Assembly (NCBI GenBank): GCA_964195995.1
Contig: CAXMQS010000075.1
Coordinates: 52,108-116,107, forward strand
Source: CAXMQS01 sp964195995
GTDB lineage: Bacteria; Actinomycetota; Acidimicrobiia; Spongiisociales; JAOTWH01
Length of the DNA stretch: 64,000 bases
Reading direction: 5' to 3'
Positions within the stretch are counted from its first letter, which is position 1. The number at the start of each line of letters is the position of its first letter. A program made the translations under genes and the position numbers. Of this stretch, positions 44,001 through 51,828 are shown piece by piece. A model generated the notes under the pieces. It made no database searches. It was given only the letters and a program-made list of their open reading frames with translations, and was not told the DNA's origin.

Positions 44001-44639
44001 CGCATCGCCCATCGTGCCCGCGGTGACGTCGATACGGTTGGCGAGGTCGGGGGCCGTGAAGATGCGGCCGACGGTGGCCTCTGGGGCCGGGGTCGGGTAG
44101 GGCGGAAACGGCAGCTCCCCGATCGCCTCGATGATCTCGGGTGTTGTGATCTCGGCCGGAAGGAAGGACCCGGCCAGCCAGCCAAGCAACAGCTCGGTCG
44201 GATCGTCAGTGAGGCCCGCGCTGGCGGTGGCCTCTGTCATCCAAGCGGTTGCAGCCTCGCGCCACACCTCGGCTGCCGCCACCTTGTCCACCGGCGTATC
44301 GAGGGGGATGAACACCACCTCGCGAGACTGCGACCGTTCGACGGCATCGGGGAACCACACACCGATGCGTTGCCGAGCGCTGTCGACGAGGGCTCGGTTG
44401 TCTGCTGCGATCTCGGGGCTGAAAGGCACATGGTTGGCGGCGGCGCGCACGTCCACCTGAGCCGCCGGCGCCTGACGGAAGGTGAATAGCAGATCGATGG
44501 CAGCGATCGAGGACTCGTAGAGCGGGACGATGACGAGCAGCGAAGTCACCAGGGTGGCGCCGAGGAACGACCCGACGAGGATGCCGCGTTTGGCCCAGAG
44601 GCGTCTCACGACGAGGGCGGCATAGGTGATGAAACGCAC
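41064..44639 (-). CDS. Large FtsX/MacB-type ABC permease
   Basis: The ~1191-aa permease has an N-terminal helix (about residues 18-40) and a ~300-residue extracytoplasmic domain. A first FtsX helix bundle follows near residues 355-600, then a second extracytoplasmic domain of ~350 residues, and a C-terminal FtsX bundle (about 1045-1190, beginning IGLVSILFVGAATGVILALA and including LRALGFRRSGVAGTF). Two FtsX units in one chain mean a single polypeptide can form the full permease. The GTG at 44637-44639 is chosen because the longer frame to 44834 runs through the divergent gene. The substrate is unknown; a lipid or lipoprotein is likely. Confidence 0.88.
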   Translation of the reverse strand: MRFITYAALVVRRLWAKRGILVGSFLGATLVTSLLVIVPLYESSIAAIDLLFTFRQAPAAQVDVRAAANHVPFSPEIAADNRALVDSARQRIGVWFPDAVERSQSREVVFIPLDTPVDKVAAAEVWREAATAWMTEATASAGLTDDPTELLLGWLAGSFLPAEITTPEIIEAIGELPFPPYPTPAPEATVGRIFTAPDLANRIDVTAGTMGDANAEALQVVLGFNLARVLGLGPGDETIIKPIVSAPSTFEIAEVVGIASPVDASSVLWQGALPGDQIYVTPAAFDRWLVKAPVDPLDDPWLRINRGLGPMNGTQAWAMEIDRESVLLEEVDQLDSNIRSFTAELGRNGVITTTAIPTLLEEFDVRSVVFGAPILAMLALVVAGALYFLIYTAALTVEREGTELALLRTRGASAWQTVGIHLAQSVVIVAAAAALAPFVARAMVTLTGLVPPMSDLTGGEPLRVAEDRSIVPFVLAGATLAFLSMGLAILPFARRSVLELRMLAARPTRRSVWQKYYIDIFGIILAGILLFELRQRGLVEDTADPGLDPFAIASPALFLFAGALVLLRVLPYILRALGWLLTRSKSLSMALPGWHLGRNPVPYGRLALLIWLTTGFGAFALTYAQTLSNSYADRAAFAAGTDGRLIAPEIGLISTEDGLESAAVYRTKGAPRGSIRTTASETLAVRPETFASVVAWRSDYGDPPSQTFGMLRPSGPPDLGVELPAGATGITFEAVMVPLPLADQDPEVTDPRDLSLVMRAVDERGRIWTFASGAIDDHSWSTYEIPLTAQGAVYDTPGAEVAGQLVIQSMWFERPVSGSASRPTSSEQMLMDELQAVGDFGSLPLWEMIDGELEARSGLTVLPEQPGSTAVDTYYSRLPEGVEPPTASERAASPLNRQGTVQMWNTPTTARVSPVPHLTKPPETLRILLDAKGAALGGIGVGEATTVGIEAQQIQAEFVGLVGVVPTADDPTAEGVMITDLDVLLHWLNLTPTWSLSGDRSAVAAPQELWFKSDEPNAVVSRLLSATEEEPEVVTAVGVEASFSSRPVQIGLVSILFVGAATGVILALAGVTSYVLIAVGRRTKEMGVLRALGFRRSGVAGTFAVEQLVVLGLGALIGVAGGVALMRLLIPFIQLGEEAEELIPEVLLVLDYGVLGAYLAVVTGLLVTSVLWATRRVSSRDLAEVLREVDR

Positions 44640-44694
44640 GGATTGGAGGCTACCTGCGCCATTGGGTGACCATCGCAGGGGGTATTGTCGCCTC

Positions 44695-45498
44695 ATGCGA
44701 TGGCCTGTGGCGGTAGGGGGCGCGGCGTTCGGTGCGGTCGCGGCAGCCCTCGGTCTGTGGCTTGGCCCATCGGGGGTCGCGAGTCGGCCGGCCGAGGCTG
44801 CGACCACCGTTCTGGCTGCAGTGAGTCCGGCCAAGCCTGTTTCGCTGGGGCCGACGCGTTTGATTCCACTCTCTCTCGAACTTGCCGAGCGGGAGGTGGT
44901 GTTCTCCTACGAGTTGGTCGACGAGGCGGCTGTTTCCTTCCCGACCATCTTCGTGAACCCGGACAATGCCGTTGTGGCACCCGAGACCTGGAGCATGTCA
45001 ACAGTTAGAGGAAAGATCACGGGAACGACCGCCAATGTAAGGGCGACGACAGCCCGCTTCCCTGTGCCCGAGGGCTTCACGCTCGACCAGGTCGGGAGTA
45101 TCACCCTCGAGTCCTATCGCATCAGGCTGCCCATCGAGCACATCCTGAGCCTGAGGTGGGATGACACCGCTCCCATCTCCCTCGACGAGGACATCGCCAT
45201 TGGAGTGCGTCGCGTCATCGCCCAGACGTCGAGCACCCTGGTGCAGCTCACCGTCGAGGCCAACACGGACAGCTTCGCGTCGGCGGGTGGCGGATTCGGA
45301 GCGGAATTCGAGGCGGCGCCCCGAGTGACGGGAATAGGTCCGGATTGGACCAATGTGGGGCCCGTGGATGGCGGGGTCCAGCTGACCTATGTTGGCGATG
45401 AGCTGTCTGATCCATTCACCGTTGCCGTTGTCTCGCACAACTGGACGCGGGTGGTACGGCCGTTGGTAATGAGCGCTGGAGGGTTGACGGATGGCTGA
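44695..45498 (+). CDS. Exported protein of unknown function (partner A)
   Basis: The ~267-aa protein has an N-terminal signal or anchor (about residues 2-25, alanine and glycine rich) and a predicted all-beta extracytoplasmic domain. The domain includes a central IRLPIEHILSLRWDD and several aromatic residues. It starts at ATG 44695, divergent from the large ABC permease and overlapping the next gene by 8 nt. I do not recognise the family. The context suggests a surface or transport accessory protein. Confidence 0.7.
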   Translation: MRWPVAVGGAAFGAVAAALGLWLGPSGVASRPAEAATTVLAAVSPAKPVSLGPTRLIPLSLELAEREVVFSYELVDEAAVSFPTIFVNPDNAVVAPETWSMSTVRGKITGTTANVRATTARFPVPEGFTLDQVGSITLESYRIRLPIEHILSLRWDDTAPISLDEDIAIGVRRVIAQTSSTLVQLTVEANTDSFASAGGGFGAEFEAAPRVTGIGPDWTNVGPVDGGVQLTYVGDELSDPFTVAVVSHNWTRVVRPLVMSAGGLTDG

Positions 45499-46516
45499 GC
45501 ACGACCCGCTGCAATCGCTTATGCGCTCGCCGCTCGAGGACGAGAGTCCGGATCGAGAGCATCAGAGCGGCCTTCCAATGATGCTGGGCAGTGTCGTTAT
45601 CGGCGGCCTGCTGGTCCTCGGTGGGTACCTGGCCGTTGCGGACGACGAGCCTGCCCCAACCGCAGTCCCCACAACCCCTCCGGCCACAACGACCACCATC
45701 ACCCCGGCGGGAGCCGTCGGCTTTCCGCCCGGCTACGTGCAGGTCAATGATCGAGTCGCGGTGCGGGCCGAGCGCGTGCTGATCCGTGACCCGATCGTGT
45801 TCGTTTCGTTGAGCCAGGCAGTCCTGGCCGGACTCGATGCAGAGGAGACCGCTGGGTTCGGCGCCGGCGACTGGACGCTGCGGGCTTCCGGCTCGGACTT
45901 CCCGATGCTGGCCGAGTTCCGCAACGTCGGGGCCCCGGGGACTTTCACCGTTGCCTTCGACGCCGCGGGCGTCGCCGCCGGATCTCTCGAGAGCATCGTC
46001 CTGACTGGCGAGGGTGTCCTGCAGGGTGGAGGCGACGAGCTCTACACGCTCGATGTCCCAGACGGGCTGCCGCTGCTGTTGGCACCGACGTCGATAGAGG
46101 TCAGCCTCGGTGACGGCATCGTTCTCGTGGTGGACGAGGTCTCACTGACCGAAGATGGCGGCCACATCTCGTGGAGCCTCGAGGGGAGTTCTCCGGGCGG
46201 GGCGGTAGTGAACGCCTTCGTGGATCTCCTGGTACGGGATGGCGTCGACCCGGCCGCCTTCATGCCGCCCAGTGATCCGGCGGACTTTCTTGCGTTCTTC
46301 GGGTCGACCGGAGCGCTGCCATCACCAACCCGTGACGGGGTGATCGAGCTGGAGGCTCCCGTTGTCGATACCTCGCTGCTGGAAGACTTCGCCTACGGTG
46401 GGCCCGAGGACGTGACCGGAGTCCTTATCCAATGGGCCATCGACTGGCTTTCATTCACCTCCGCCGACGCCGTCGTGCCGCTCGTCGGAGTCACGACCAT
46501 CGTCGTCGATTCATAG
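45491..46516 (+). CDS. Membrane-anchored extracytoplasmic protein of unknown function (partner B)
   Basis: The 341-aa protein has a ~28-residue cytoplasmic N-terminus, one membrane helix (about residues 30-50), a Thr/Pro-rich linker and a predicted beta-rich domain with many acidic residues. Its segment VNDRVAVRAERVLIRDPIVF is followed by beta strands, as in the preceding gene, so the pair may share a fold. I do not recognise a family. It overlaps partner A and may form a complex with it. Confidence 0.7.
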   Translation: MAEHDPLQSLMRSPLEDESPDREHQSGLPMMLGSVVIGGLLVLGGYLAVADDEPAPTAVPTTPPATTTTITPAGAVGFPPGYVQVNDRVAVRAERVLIRDPIVFVSLSQAVLAGLDAEETAGFGAGDWTLRASGSDFPMLAEFRNVGAPGTFTVAFDAAGVAAGSLESIVLTGEGVLQGGGDELYTLDVPDGLPLLLAPTSIEVSLGDGIVLVVDEVSLTEDGGHISWSLEGSSPGGAVVNAFVDLLVRDGVDPAAFMPPSDPADFLAFFGSTGALPSPTRDGVIELEAPVVDTSLLEDFAYGGPEDVTGVLIQWAIDWLSFTSADAVVPLVGVTTIVVDS

Positions 46517-46536
46517 TGCGCAGATAACCTCCGGCG

Positions 46537-47868
46537 GTGATACGGCGCACATCGACACTGATCGGCCTCGTTGCTGTTGCAATGACGGCCGCGGCGCCGG
46601 CTTCTGCGCACGGCATCGGTGGCCGTTCCGATCTGCCGGTGCCGGTTTCGTACTTCATCGTCGGAGGGGCAGTTGTGCTGGCGCTCTCGTTCGCGGCCCT
46701 CGCCGTTCTGTGGCCGGAACCTCGGCTGCAGGTTCCGTCGGCGGGCCGCGTTCTCGGTAGTTGGGGCCGCTGGCCGTTGGCGGTGCTTGCCGTTATCGGG
46801 ATCATGGGCCTTGCTCTCACCATCGGTGCCGGGATCATCGGCGAGGACCGTCGGACAAACGCGGCTCCGGTGCTGCTGTGGGTGTATTTCATCCTGGTTG
46901 TCCCATTCGCCGGCGCCGTCGTCGGCGATTTCTACCGACATCTCAATCCGTGGCGGACCATGGCCGGGGACCGTGAGCGGCCGGCGTTTCCTGGCGTCAT
47001 GGCCCTCGGCGTCTGGCCGGCGACCGCGGTGTTCGTGGCCTTCACATGGCTCGAGCTGGTGCATACCGACTCGGCCAACCCGATCGTTATCGGCACCGCC
47101 GCCCTCCTCTACTCGCTCTACCTAGGTGCCGTAGTGGTTCTCACCGACAAGGACACGGCGTTCGGGTCGTTCGATGCCTTCACTCCGTACAACGCCTACA
47201 TCGGTGCCATCGCTCCGCTCGAGATCGATCACAGTGGCGACTGGAGATGGCATGGCTGGCTGCGTCGACTCCCGCAGCTTCCGGTACGTCGGGGAATGCC
47301 GGTGTTCGTCGCCGCGATGATCGGGACGGTGACCTACGACGGGCTGAGCTCGACCGAGTGGTGGGGTGACACCTGGGGGGAAACCGCTCGAGAGGAGTGG
47401 TTCGGAACACTGGCTCTGGTCTCAGCCGTTGCTGTCATCTATGCCGCATACTGGCTGGCATCGTGGGGGGCCGCCCGAGCAGGAGCCAGCCTGTCGGTGT
47501 CGCAGGTCGCCTCCTCCTTCGCTCACACTTTGGTGCCCATCGCGCTCGCCTATGCCGTCGCCCACTACTTCACGCTGATCATCTTCGAGGGTCAGCTGGT
47601 TACTGCGGTCGCCAGCGATCCGCTTGGCCTTGGCAGCGACTTCTTCGGGACGGCTGCGAACCGCATCAACTTCTGGCTCAGCCCGACATCGATCTGGTAC
47701 GTGCAACTGACCGCGATCCTTGGCGGTCACGTCGCGGCGATCGTCCTTGCTCACGACAGGGCATTGGCCGTCTTCCCCAAGGACCGAGCCGTGCGCAGCC
47801 AGTACGCCATGCTCGGCCTGATGGTGGCATTGACCGGTCTCGGCCTCGCCCTGTTGGCGGCGGGCTAG
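46537..47868 (+). CDS. Polytopic membrane protein, unknown function
   Basis: The 443-aa protein has a signal-like first helix ending in SAHGIGGRSDLPVP and then about ten membrane helices with conserved aromatic and His/Asp residues (for example VVGDFYRHLNPWR, FDAFTPYNAYIG and HYFTLIIFEGQ). As I recall, related actinobacterial proteins are sometimes annotated as fenitrothion hydrolase, but the basis for that name is weak. It overlaps the next small gene by 1 nt (TAGTG). Confidence 0.75.
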   Translation: MIRRTSTLIGLVAVAMTAAAPASAHGIGGRSDLPVPVSYFIVGGAVVLALSFAALAVLWPEPRLQVPSAGRVLGSWGRWPLAVLAVIGIMGLALTIGAGIIGEDRRTNAAPVLLWVYFILVVPFAGAVVGDFYRHLNPWRTMAGDRERPAFPGVMALGVWPATAVFVAFTWLELVHTDSANPIVIGTAALLYSLYLGAVVVLTDKDTAFGSFDAFTPYNAYIGAIAPLEIDHSGDWRWHGWLRRLPQLPVRRGMPVFVAAMIGTVTYDGLSSTEWWGDTWGETAREEWFGTLALVSAVAVIYAAYWLASWGAARAGASLSVSQVASSFAHTLVPIALAYAVAHYFTLIIFEGQLVTAVASDPLGLGSDFFGTAANRINFWLSPTSIWYVQLTAILGGHVAAIVLAHDRALAVFPKDRAVRSQYAMLGLMVALTGLGLALLAAG

Positions 47869-48065
47869 TGCTGGCTCACCAGGCCGGATGGGACGAGCTT
47901 CTGATCTTCACAGTCCCGGTGATCGCAGTGCTCTACCTGCTGCGGTGGGTAGAGAGGCGCTCTAGATCAGTTGATGTCCCCGAGGTAGACCCCGGTGGAG
48001 ATACCGGCAGCGATAGCGGGCAGCAGAGTGGCGAGGGCGCCGGGGAAAACGCGGATCGCGCCTAG
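47868..48065 (+). CDS. Small membrane protein with acidic tail
   Basis: The 65-aa protein starts at GTG 47868, sharing one base with the upstream stop. It has one membrane helix (about residues 9-26: LLIFTVPVIAVLYLLRW), a basic patch, and an acidic Gly/Ser-rich tail. Its last 99 nt overlap the NUDIX gene on the other strand. It is probably an accessory subunit of the preceding membrane protein. Confidence 0.6.
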   Translation: MLAHQAGWDELLIFTVPVIAVLYLLRWVERRSRSVDVPEVDPGGDTGSDSGQQSGEGAGENADRA

Positions 48066-48446
48066 GTCTTCGAGTCCTACCCACGCCACTTCCATCTGAA
48101 AGTCGTCGGCTCTGTGGCCAGCACCGAGTGAGCCCCCGGTAACGGTGCAGCGGAACATCAACTCCAGCGCATGCTCGTTGTGCAGCCGCTCTGACACCTC
48201 AGCCAGCTCGTGATGGGCGCCGATGTAGTCGCGAACGAGCAACAGCTCGCCGACCTCAACCTCGAGGCCGGTCTCCTCGAGTACCTCGCGACGCACCGTC
48301 GTCTGCAGGGCTTCGCCGTGGCGCTGTCCACCGCCGGGCAGCAGCCAGAACTCCTCCTTCTCCATTGCCGACTCGTGGTTGCGGGTCAGCAGTACGCGGC
48401 CGTCTTCGATGATCACGGCCTTGCCCGAGGGTCTGATGGTTGACAC
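47967..48446 (-). CDS. NUDIX hydrolase
   Basis: The 159-aa protein has a complete Nudix box, GGQRHGEAL then REVLEETGLEVE, with the catalytic glutamates. The substrate is a nucleoside diphosphate derivative; which one cannot be told. A GDIN tail ends the protein. The last 99 nt overlap the small membrane gene in antisense orientation. Confidence 0.9.
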   Translation of the reverse strand: MSTIRPSGKAVIIEDGRVLLTRNHESAMEKEEFWLLPGGGQRHGEALQTTVRREVLEETGLEVEVGELLLVRDYIGAHHELAEVSERLHNEHALELMFRCTVTGGSLGAGHRADDFQMEVAWVGLEDLGAIRVFPGALATLLPAIAAGISTGVYLGDIN

Positions 48447-48500
48447 GACGGGAGCGTACCCACGCTCAATGCCGGGTGGCAGCGTGCCGACAACTCTGAG

Positions 48501-50300
48501 GTGACTAGTTCCCTCCTCGATCGGCCGCGCCTTGAGGCGATAGTCAGTGGGCGACGCATCACGGCGGAGGGTGTCGCTTCATTGGCCGTGGCCTTCGCGA
48601 TGTGGCGCCTCGCTCGCACCTACGGCGGCGTTGACATCCGCGACGCTGTGGCAGCCCTTGCGCCAATGCTGGCGGCGATTCCGGCTGCGGCCATAGGCCT
48701 TTCGACACTCAACAGGCGCGCCGGCCTCGTGGTCGCCGCCATTGGCATCGGGATCGCTCTCAGCGCGGCAACAGCCTCGTACCGCGCCGACATGGTGGCC
48801 CCTGTGCTGGCCTACTCGGCGATGGTCATCACCGGTCTGGCGACGGTCGCCATCTGGCGCCGTCCGTGGGGCCCGAAGGCGATAGCGGCGATCGCCCTCG
48901 TGGTGGGTGTCCGTGTGTGGTGGGTTGGGCTGGAAGTGTGGTACGGAAGCTCATTGAGCGCTTCGTCAGTCGATCGCTGGATGGCGCTGCCCTGGCACAA
49001 CCAGTCTGGCGTGCTGATGGCCGCCGTCGCCGTCGCCTTCGGCGTTGCCGCGACGGGCGAACGGTGGCGCCTCGCCTTCGGGGCCATGTCCGGCCTGGCC
49101 GCGGCCGCCGTCGTGCTCTCCGGATCGCGTGGCAGCCTGGTCGCTCTCGGCGTCGGAGTCGTCGCGGCGATCGTGGCACAGCCCCGGAGTTGGCGGCGGT
49201 GGGCGCTCATCGGCGCAGCTTCCGTCATGGCGTTCGTCGTGCTCACCCACCTTCCCGGCGCCGCCATGTCGGAAGGCGGAGACTCACAGCCTGCCGCAGA
49301 GTCGTCTTCCGCCAGGGTCGCTCACTGGAAAGCAGCCAGCGCGATGTTCGTCGACAGCCCCCTCACCGGCAGCGGTGTCGGCTCGTATCGTCTGGCATCG
49401 GCGCGTTGGGCCGACGGCGCGGTCAACCCGTCGTCGTATGCGCACAACGAATACATCGAATTCTTCGCCGAAGGCGGTGTGGCATTGGGTGTCCCCTTCG
49501 CTCTGGCGCTGATCGCCATCGCTATCGCCGCCATCACGGCGTTGCGGCGTCCCCAGGCCGGTCTGCGGTCGCGGGTCGCGATGGGCGCCGCCGCGGTCTG
49601 GCTGGCTCTGGCGGTCCATGCCGGCGCCGATTTCGACTGGTTGTTCCCCATCTTGGCGATGGCTTTCGCTATCGCGGCCGGGGTAGTAGTTGGCTCCGAC
49701 GAGCCGCGCCAGGGCACCCGCTGGATGGTGGTCCCGGTTGCCGCCTTGTTGGTCATCGCTCTTGGCGCCGGATACCTCGAGGGCCGGCCCGGCACTGGCG
49801 GCGTAGTGCACGCTGCCTGGAACCTCGAAGCGGCATCATCGATCGCCGAGCGGACCATTGACGCCGGCGACTATGAACGAGCCCAAAGCATCATCGACCG
49901 TGCCGAGGCCTGGAATCCCGGTGATCCCGGCCTGCGGATGCTCGATGCCGTTGTTGGCCTCAGGACCGGGACCGGCGATGCGGGTGATGTGGTGACCGCC
50001 GCCGAACGAGCCGGATTCGGGGTTCGCCTCGACGCCGCCACTCAGTTGTCGGCCTCGGGCCACTTCGAGGAGGCTCAGGTCGTCGTGGCTAGGACCATCG
50101 AGCGCTTTGACGACTACCCGGGGTGGAACCTGGGCGGTGTCGCGGCAGTTGCCTATCGCCTACACGTAGACCTGGCCGGTCGCATCGATGGATGTGAGGG
50201 GGCACGGCTGGCGGCCGACGAGGCGACGTCGACCCCGTTGGCGATGGCGATGGGAACCGAGAACTACACCGCTCAAGCGGCGCCCTTCTGCGGTCAGTAG
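48501..50300 (+). CDS. O-antigen ligase/polymerase-type membrane protein
   Basis: The 599-aa protein has about ten membrane helices and a Wzy_C region with GSGVGSYRLASARW and SYAHNEYIEFFAEGGVALG, the His/Glu/Gly pattern of O-antigen ligases and polymerases. A C-terminal helical (TPR-like) domain of ~150 residues follows. It would polymerise or transfer lipid-linked glycan outside the membrane. Its start is GTG ACT AGT, which coincides with the palindromic motif found upstream of the pilus operon. Confidence 0.85.
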   Translation: MTSSLLDRPRLEAIVSGRRITAEGVASLAVAFAMWRLARTYGGVDIRDAVAALAPMLAAIPAAAIGLSTLNRRAGLVVAAIGIGIALSAATASYRADMVAPVLAYSAMVITGLATVAIWRRPWGPKAIAAIALVVGVRVWWVGLEVWYGSSLSASSVDRWMALPWHNQSGVLMAAVAVAFGVAATGERWRLAFGAMSGLAAAAVVLSGSRGSLVALGVGVVAAIVAQPRSWRRWALIGAASVMAFVVLTHLPGAAMSEGGDSQPAAESSSARVAHWKAASAMFVDSPLTGSGVGSYRLASARWADGAVNPSSYAHNEYIEFFAEGGVALGVPFALALIAIAIAAITALRRPQAGLRSRVAMGAAAVWLALAVHAGADFDWLFPILAMAFAIAAGVVVGSDEPRQGTRWMVVPVAALLVIALGAGYLEGRPGTGGVVHAAWNLEAASSIAERTIDAGDYERAQSIIDRAEAWNPGDPGLRMLDAVVGLRTGTGDAGDVVTAAERAGFGVRLDAATQLSASGHFEEAQVVVARTIERFDDYPGWNLGGVAAVAYRLHVDLAGRIDGCEGARLAADEATSTPLAMAMGTENYTAQAAPFCGQ

Positions 50301-51772
50301 GCACCATCCCGGCCAAGGACGGCGCGGGCCGTTCGCAGGGCGATGGCCATGTCGAGTCCGACGGACCAGTTCTCAATGTAGAAGATGTCGAGCCTGGCAG
50401 CTTCATCGAATTCGACGTTGGACCGGCCTGACACCTGCCAGAGGCCTGTGATCCCGGGGCGCACCCGGAGGCGACGCAGATGCCATTCCTCGTATCGGGC
50501 GACCTCAGCGGGGAGCGGGGGTCGTGGCCCAACGAGCGACATGTCTCCTCGCAAGACGTTCCATAGCTGAGGGAGCTCGTCTATCGACCACTTCCGCAGA
50601 GTCTTGCCAACTGCGGTGACCCGCGGGTCCTGTTTGATCTTGAAGAAGTGGTGTCCTGCCTCGTTCAACTGAACGATTTCACCCAGGTGCTCCTCGGCGC
50701 CATCAGTCATCGTCCGGAACTTCAGAATCGTGAACGGTCGCTGATCTTTTCCGACTCGACGTTGCCTGAAGATGGTGGGTCCCGCTGAGTCGAAGCGGAT
50801 GGTCATGGCGGCGACTGCCATCACCGGCCAGGTAACAGCTATGAGCAGCAGCGCGCCGATGACGTCGAGGGTTCTCTTGGTGAAGGCGCGGAAGCCGTCG
50901 AGCCGGATCTGTTTCACCTGGAGCAGCGGCACGTTGCCAATCGATTCGACCGTCAAGCGACGAGTTACCACCTCGAAGAGGGATGGAGCGATCGCCAGGT
51001 CGATGTCGGAGCCCTCGAGCCCAACGGCCAGCCGTCGCAAGGTTCCCGGTGCGACCGCCGAAGGTGCCACAACGACCAATCCTGCGCCGTGGTGGTGGGC
51101 GACGGAAACAGCGTCTTCTTGGATCGGCCCGATCACCGAGAGATCGCCAAGGACCTTCCAGCCAATGGGATGGCGGTCGTCGAGGAATCCGGCTACCTCG
51201 TAGCCCGATTCACCGTCTTGGCGCATGGCATCAGCGACCGCGATGGACTCCTCGTTGACTCCGACGATGAGCGTCCGCTGCACGCCTTCGCCGCGGCTCC
51301 AGCTGCGCCGAAGAGATGCGCGGGTCACCGTCCGCGAGACGACGCCACCGACAACGACGCAGAGGAAGAGGATGAGGGCGTAGATCCGGGACAATTGGAG
51401 ATTGGCAGCGAAGGAGAGGAAGCCGAGGGCGATCATCGACATGGACGCACCGCTGAGGAAGCGACGAATCCCGGCAACCCCTGCAGCCAGGTGATATGGC
51501 GAGTAGGCGCCGGCTGCGTAGAGAACAGTCAGCCACAGGGGAATGACGGCGATGGCCGTGGGGATCTCGTTGTTGAGCGGCTCGAGCACGCCGGATGAGC
51601 CCACTGCGGTCCGCAGCCAGTAGGCGACCAGGCTGGCACCTGCGACAACGAGGGCGTCGGCGACCAGCAGACGACGGGCTACGACGCGGCGGCGGAGCAC
51701 CGGCGTTACCAGTGGAGCTGGCCTTACGGCCTGGATTGCTTGCACATCGGTGTTATCGGCTTCTTTGGCCAA
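50294..51772 (-). CDS. Polyprenyl-phosphate sugar-1-phosphate transferase
   Basis: The 492-aa protein has four to five N-terminal helices, a CoA-binding-like nucleotide domain (RTLIVGVNEESIAVADAM) and a C-terminal bacterial sugar transferase domain. The last contains FTKRTLDVIGALLLIAVTWP, IFRQRRVGKDQRPFTILKFR and WSIDELPQLWNVLRGDMSLVG with the catalytic acidic pair. It starts repeating-unit synthesis by moving a sugar phosphate to undecaprenyl phosphate. The start is TTG 51772. It overlaps the ligase gene end by 7 nt. Confidence 0.92.
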   Translation of the reverse strand: MAKEADNTDVQAIQAVRPAPLVTPVLRRRVVARRLLVADALVVAGASLVAYWLRTAVGSSGVLEPLNNEIPTAIAVIPLWLTVLYAAGAYSPYHLAAGVAGIRRFLSGASMSMIALGFLSFAANLQLSRIYALILFLCVVVGGVVSRTVTRASLRRSWSRGEGVQRTLIVGVNEESIAVADAMRQDGESGYEVAGFLDDRHPIGWKVLGDLSVIGPIQEDAVSVAHHHGAGLVVVAPSAVAPGTLRRLAVGLEGSDIDLAIAPSLFEVVTRRLTVESIGNVPLLQVKQIRLDGFRAFTKRTLDVIGALLLIAVTWPVMAVAAMTIRFDSAGPTIFRQRRVGKDQRPFTILKFRTMTDGAEEHLGEIVQLNEAGHHFFKIKQDPRVTAVGKTLRKWSIDELPQLWNVLRGDMSLVGPRPPLPAEVARYEEWHLRRLRVRPGITGLWQVSGRSNVEFDEAARLDIFYIENWSVGLDMAIALRTARAVLGRDGAY

Positions 51773-51828
51773 CCCTTGAAGCCCTGAGAAGCCTTCAAGT
51801 CAGGGGCGTAATGGGCCGTTGAAGGTAT

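Noticed and set aside
44640..44834. N-terminal extension of the large ABC permease
   Set aside because: The extra 65 residues have Ala/Pro shadow composition and overlap the divergent exported gene; the FtsX-type start is at 44639.
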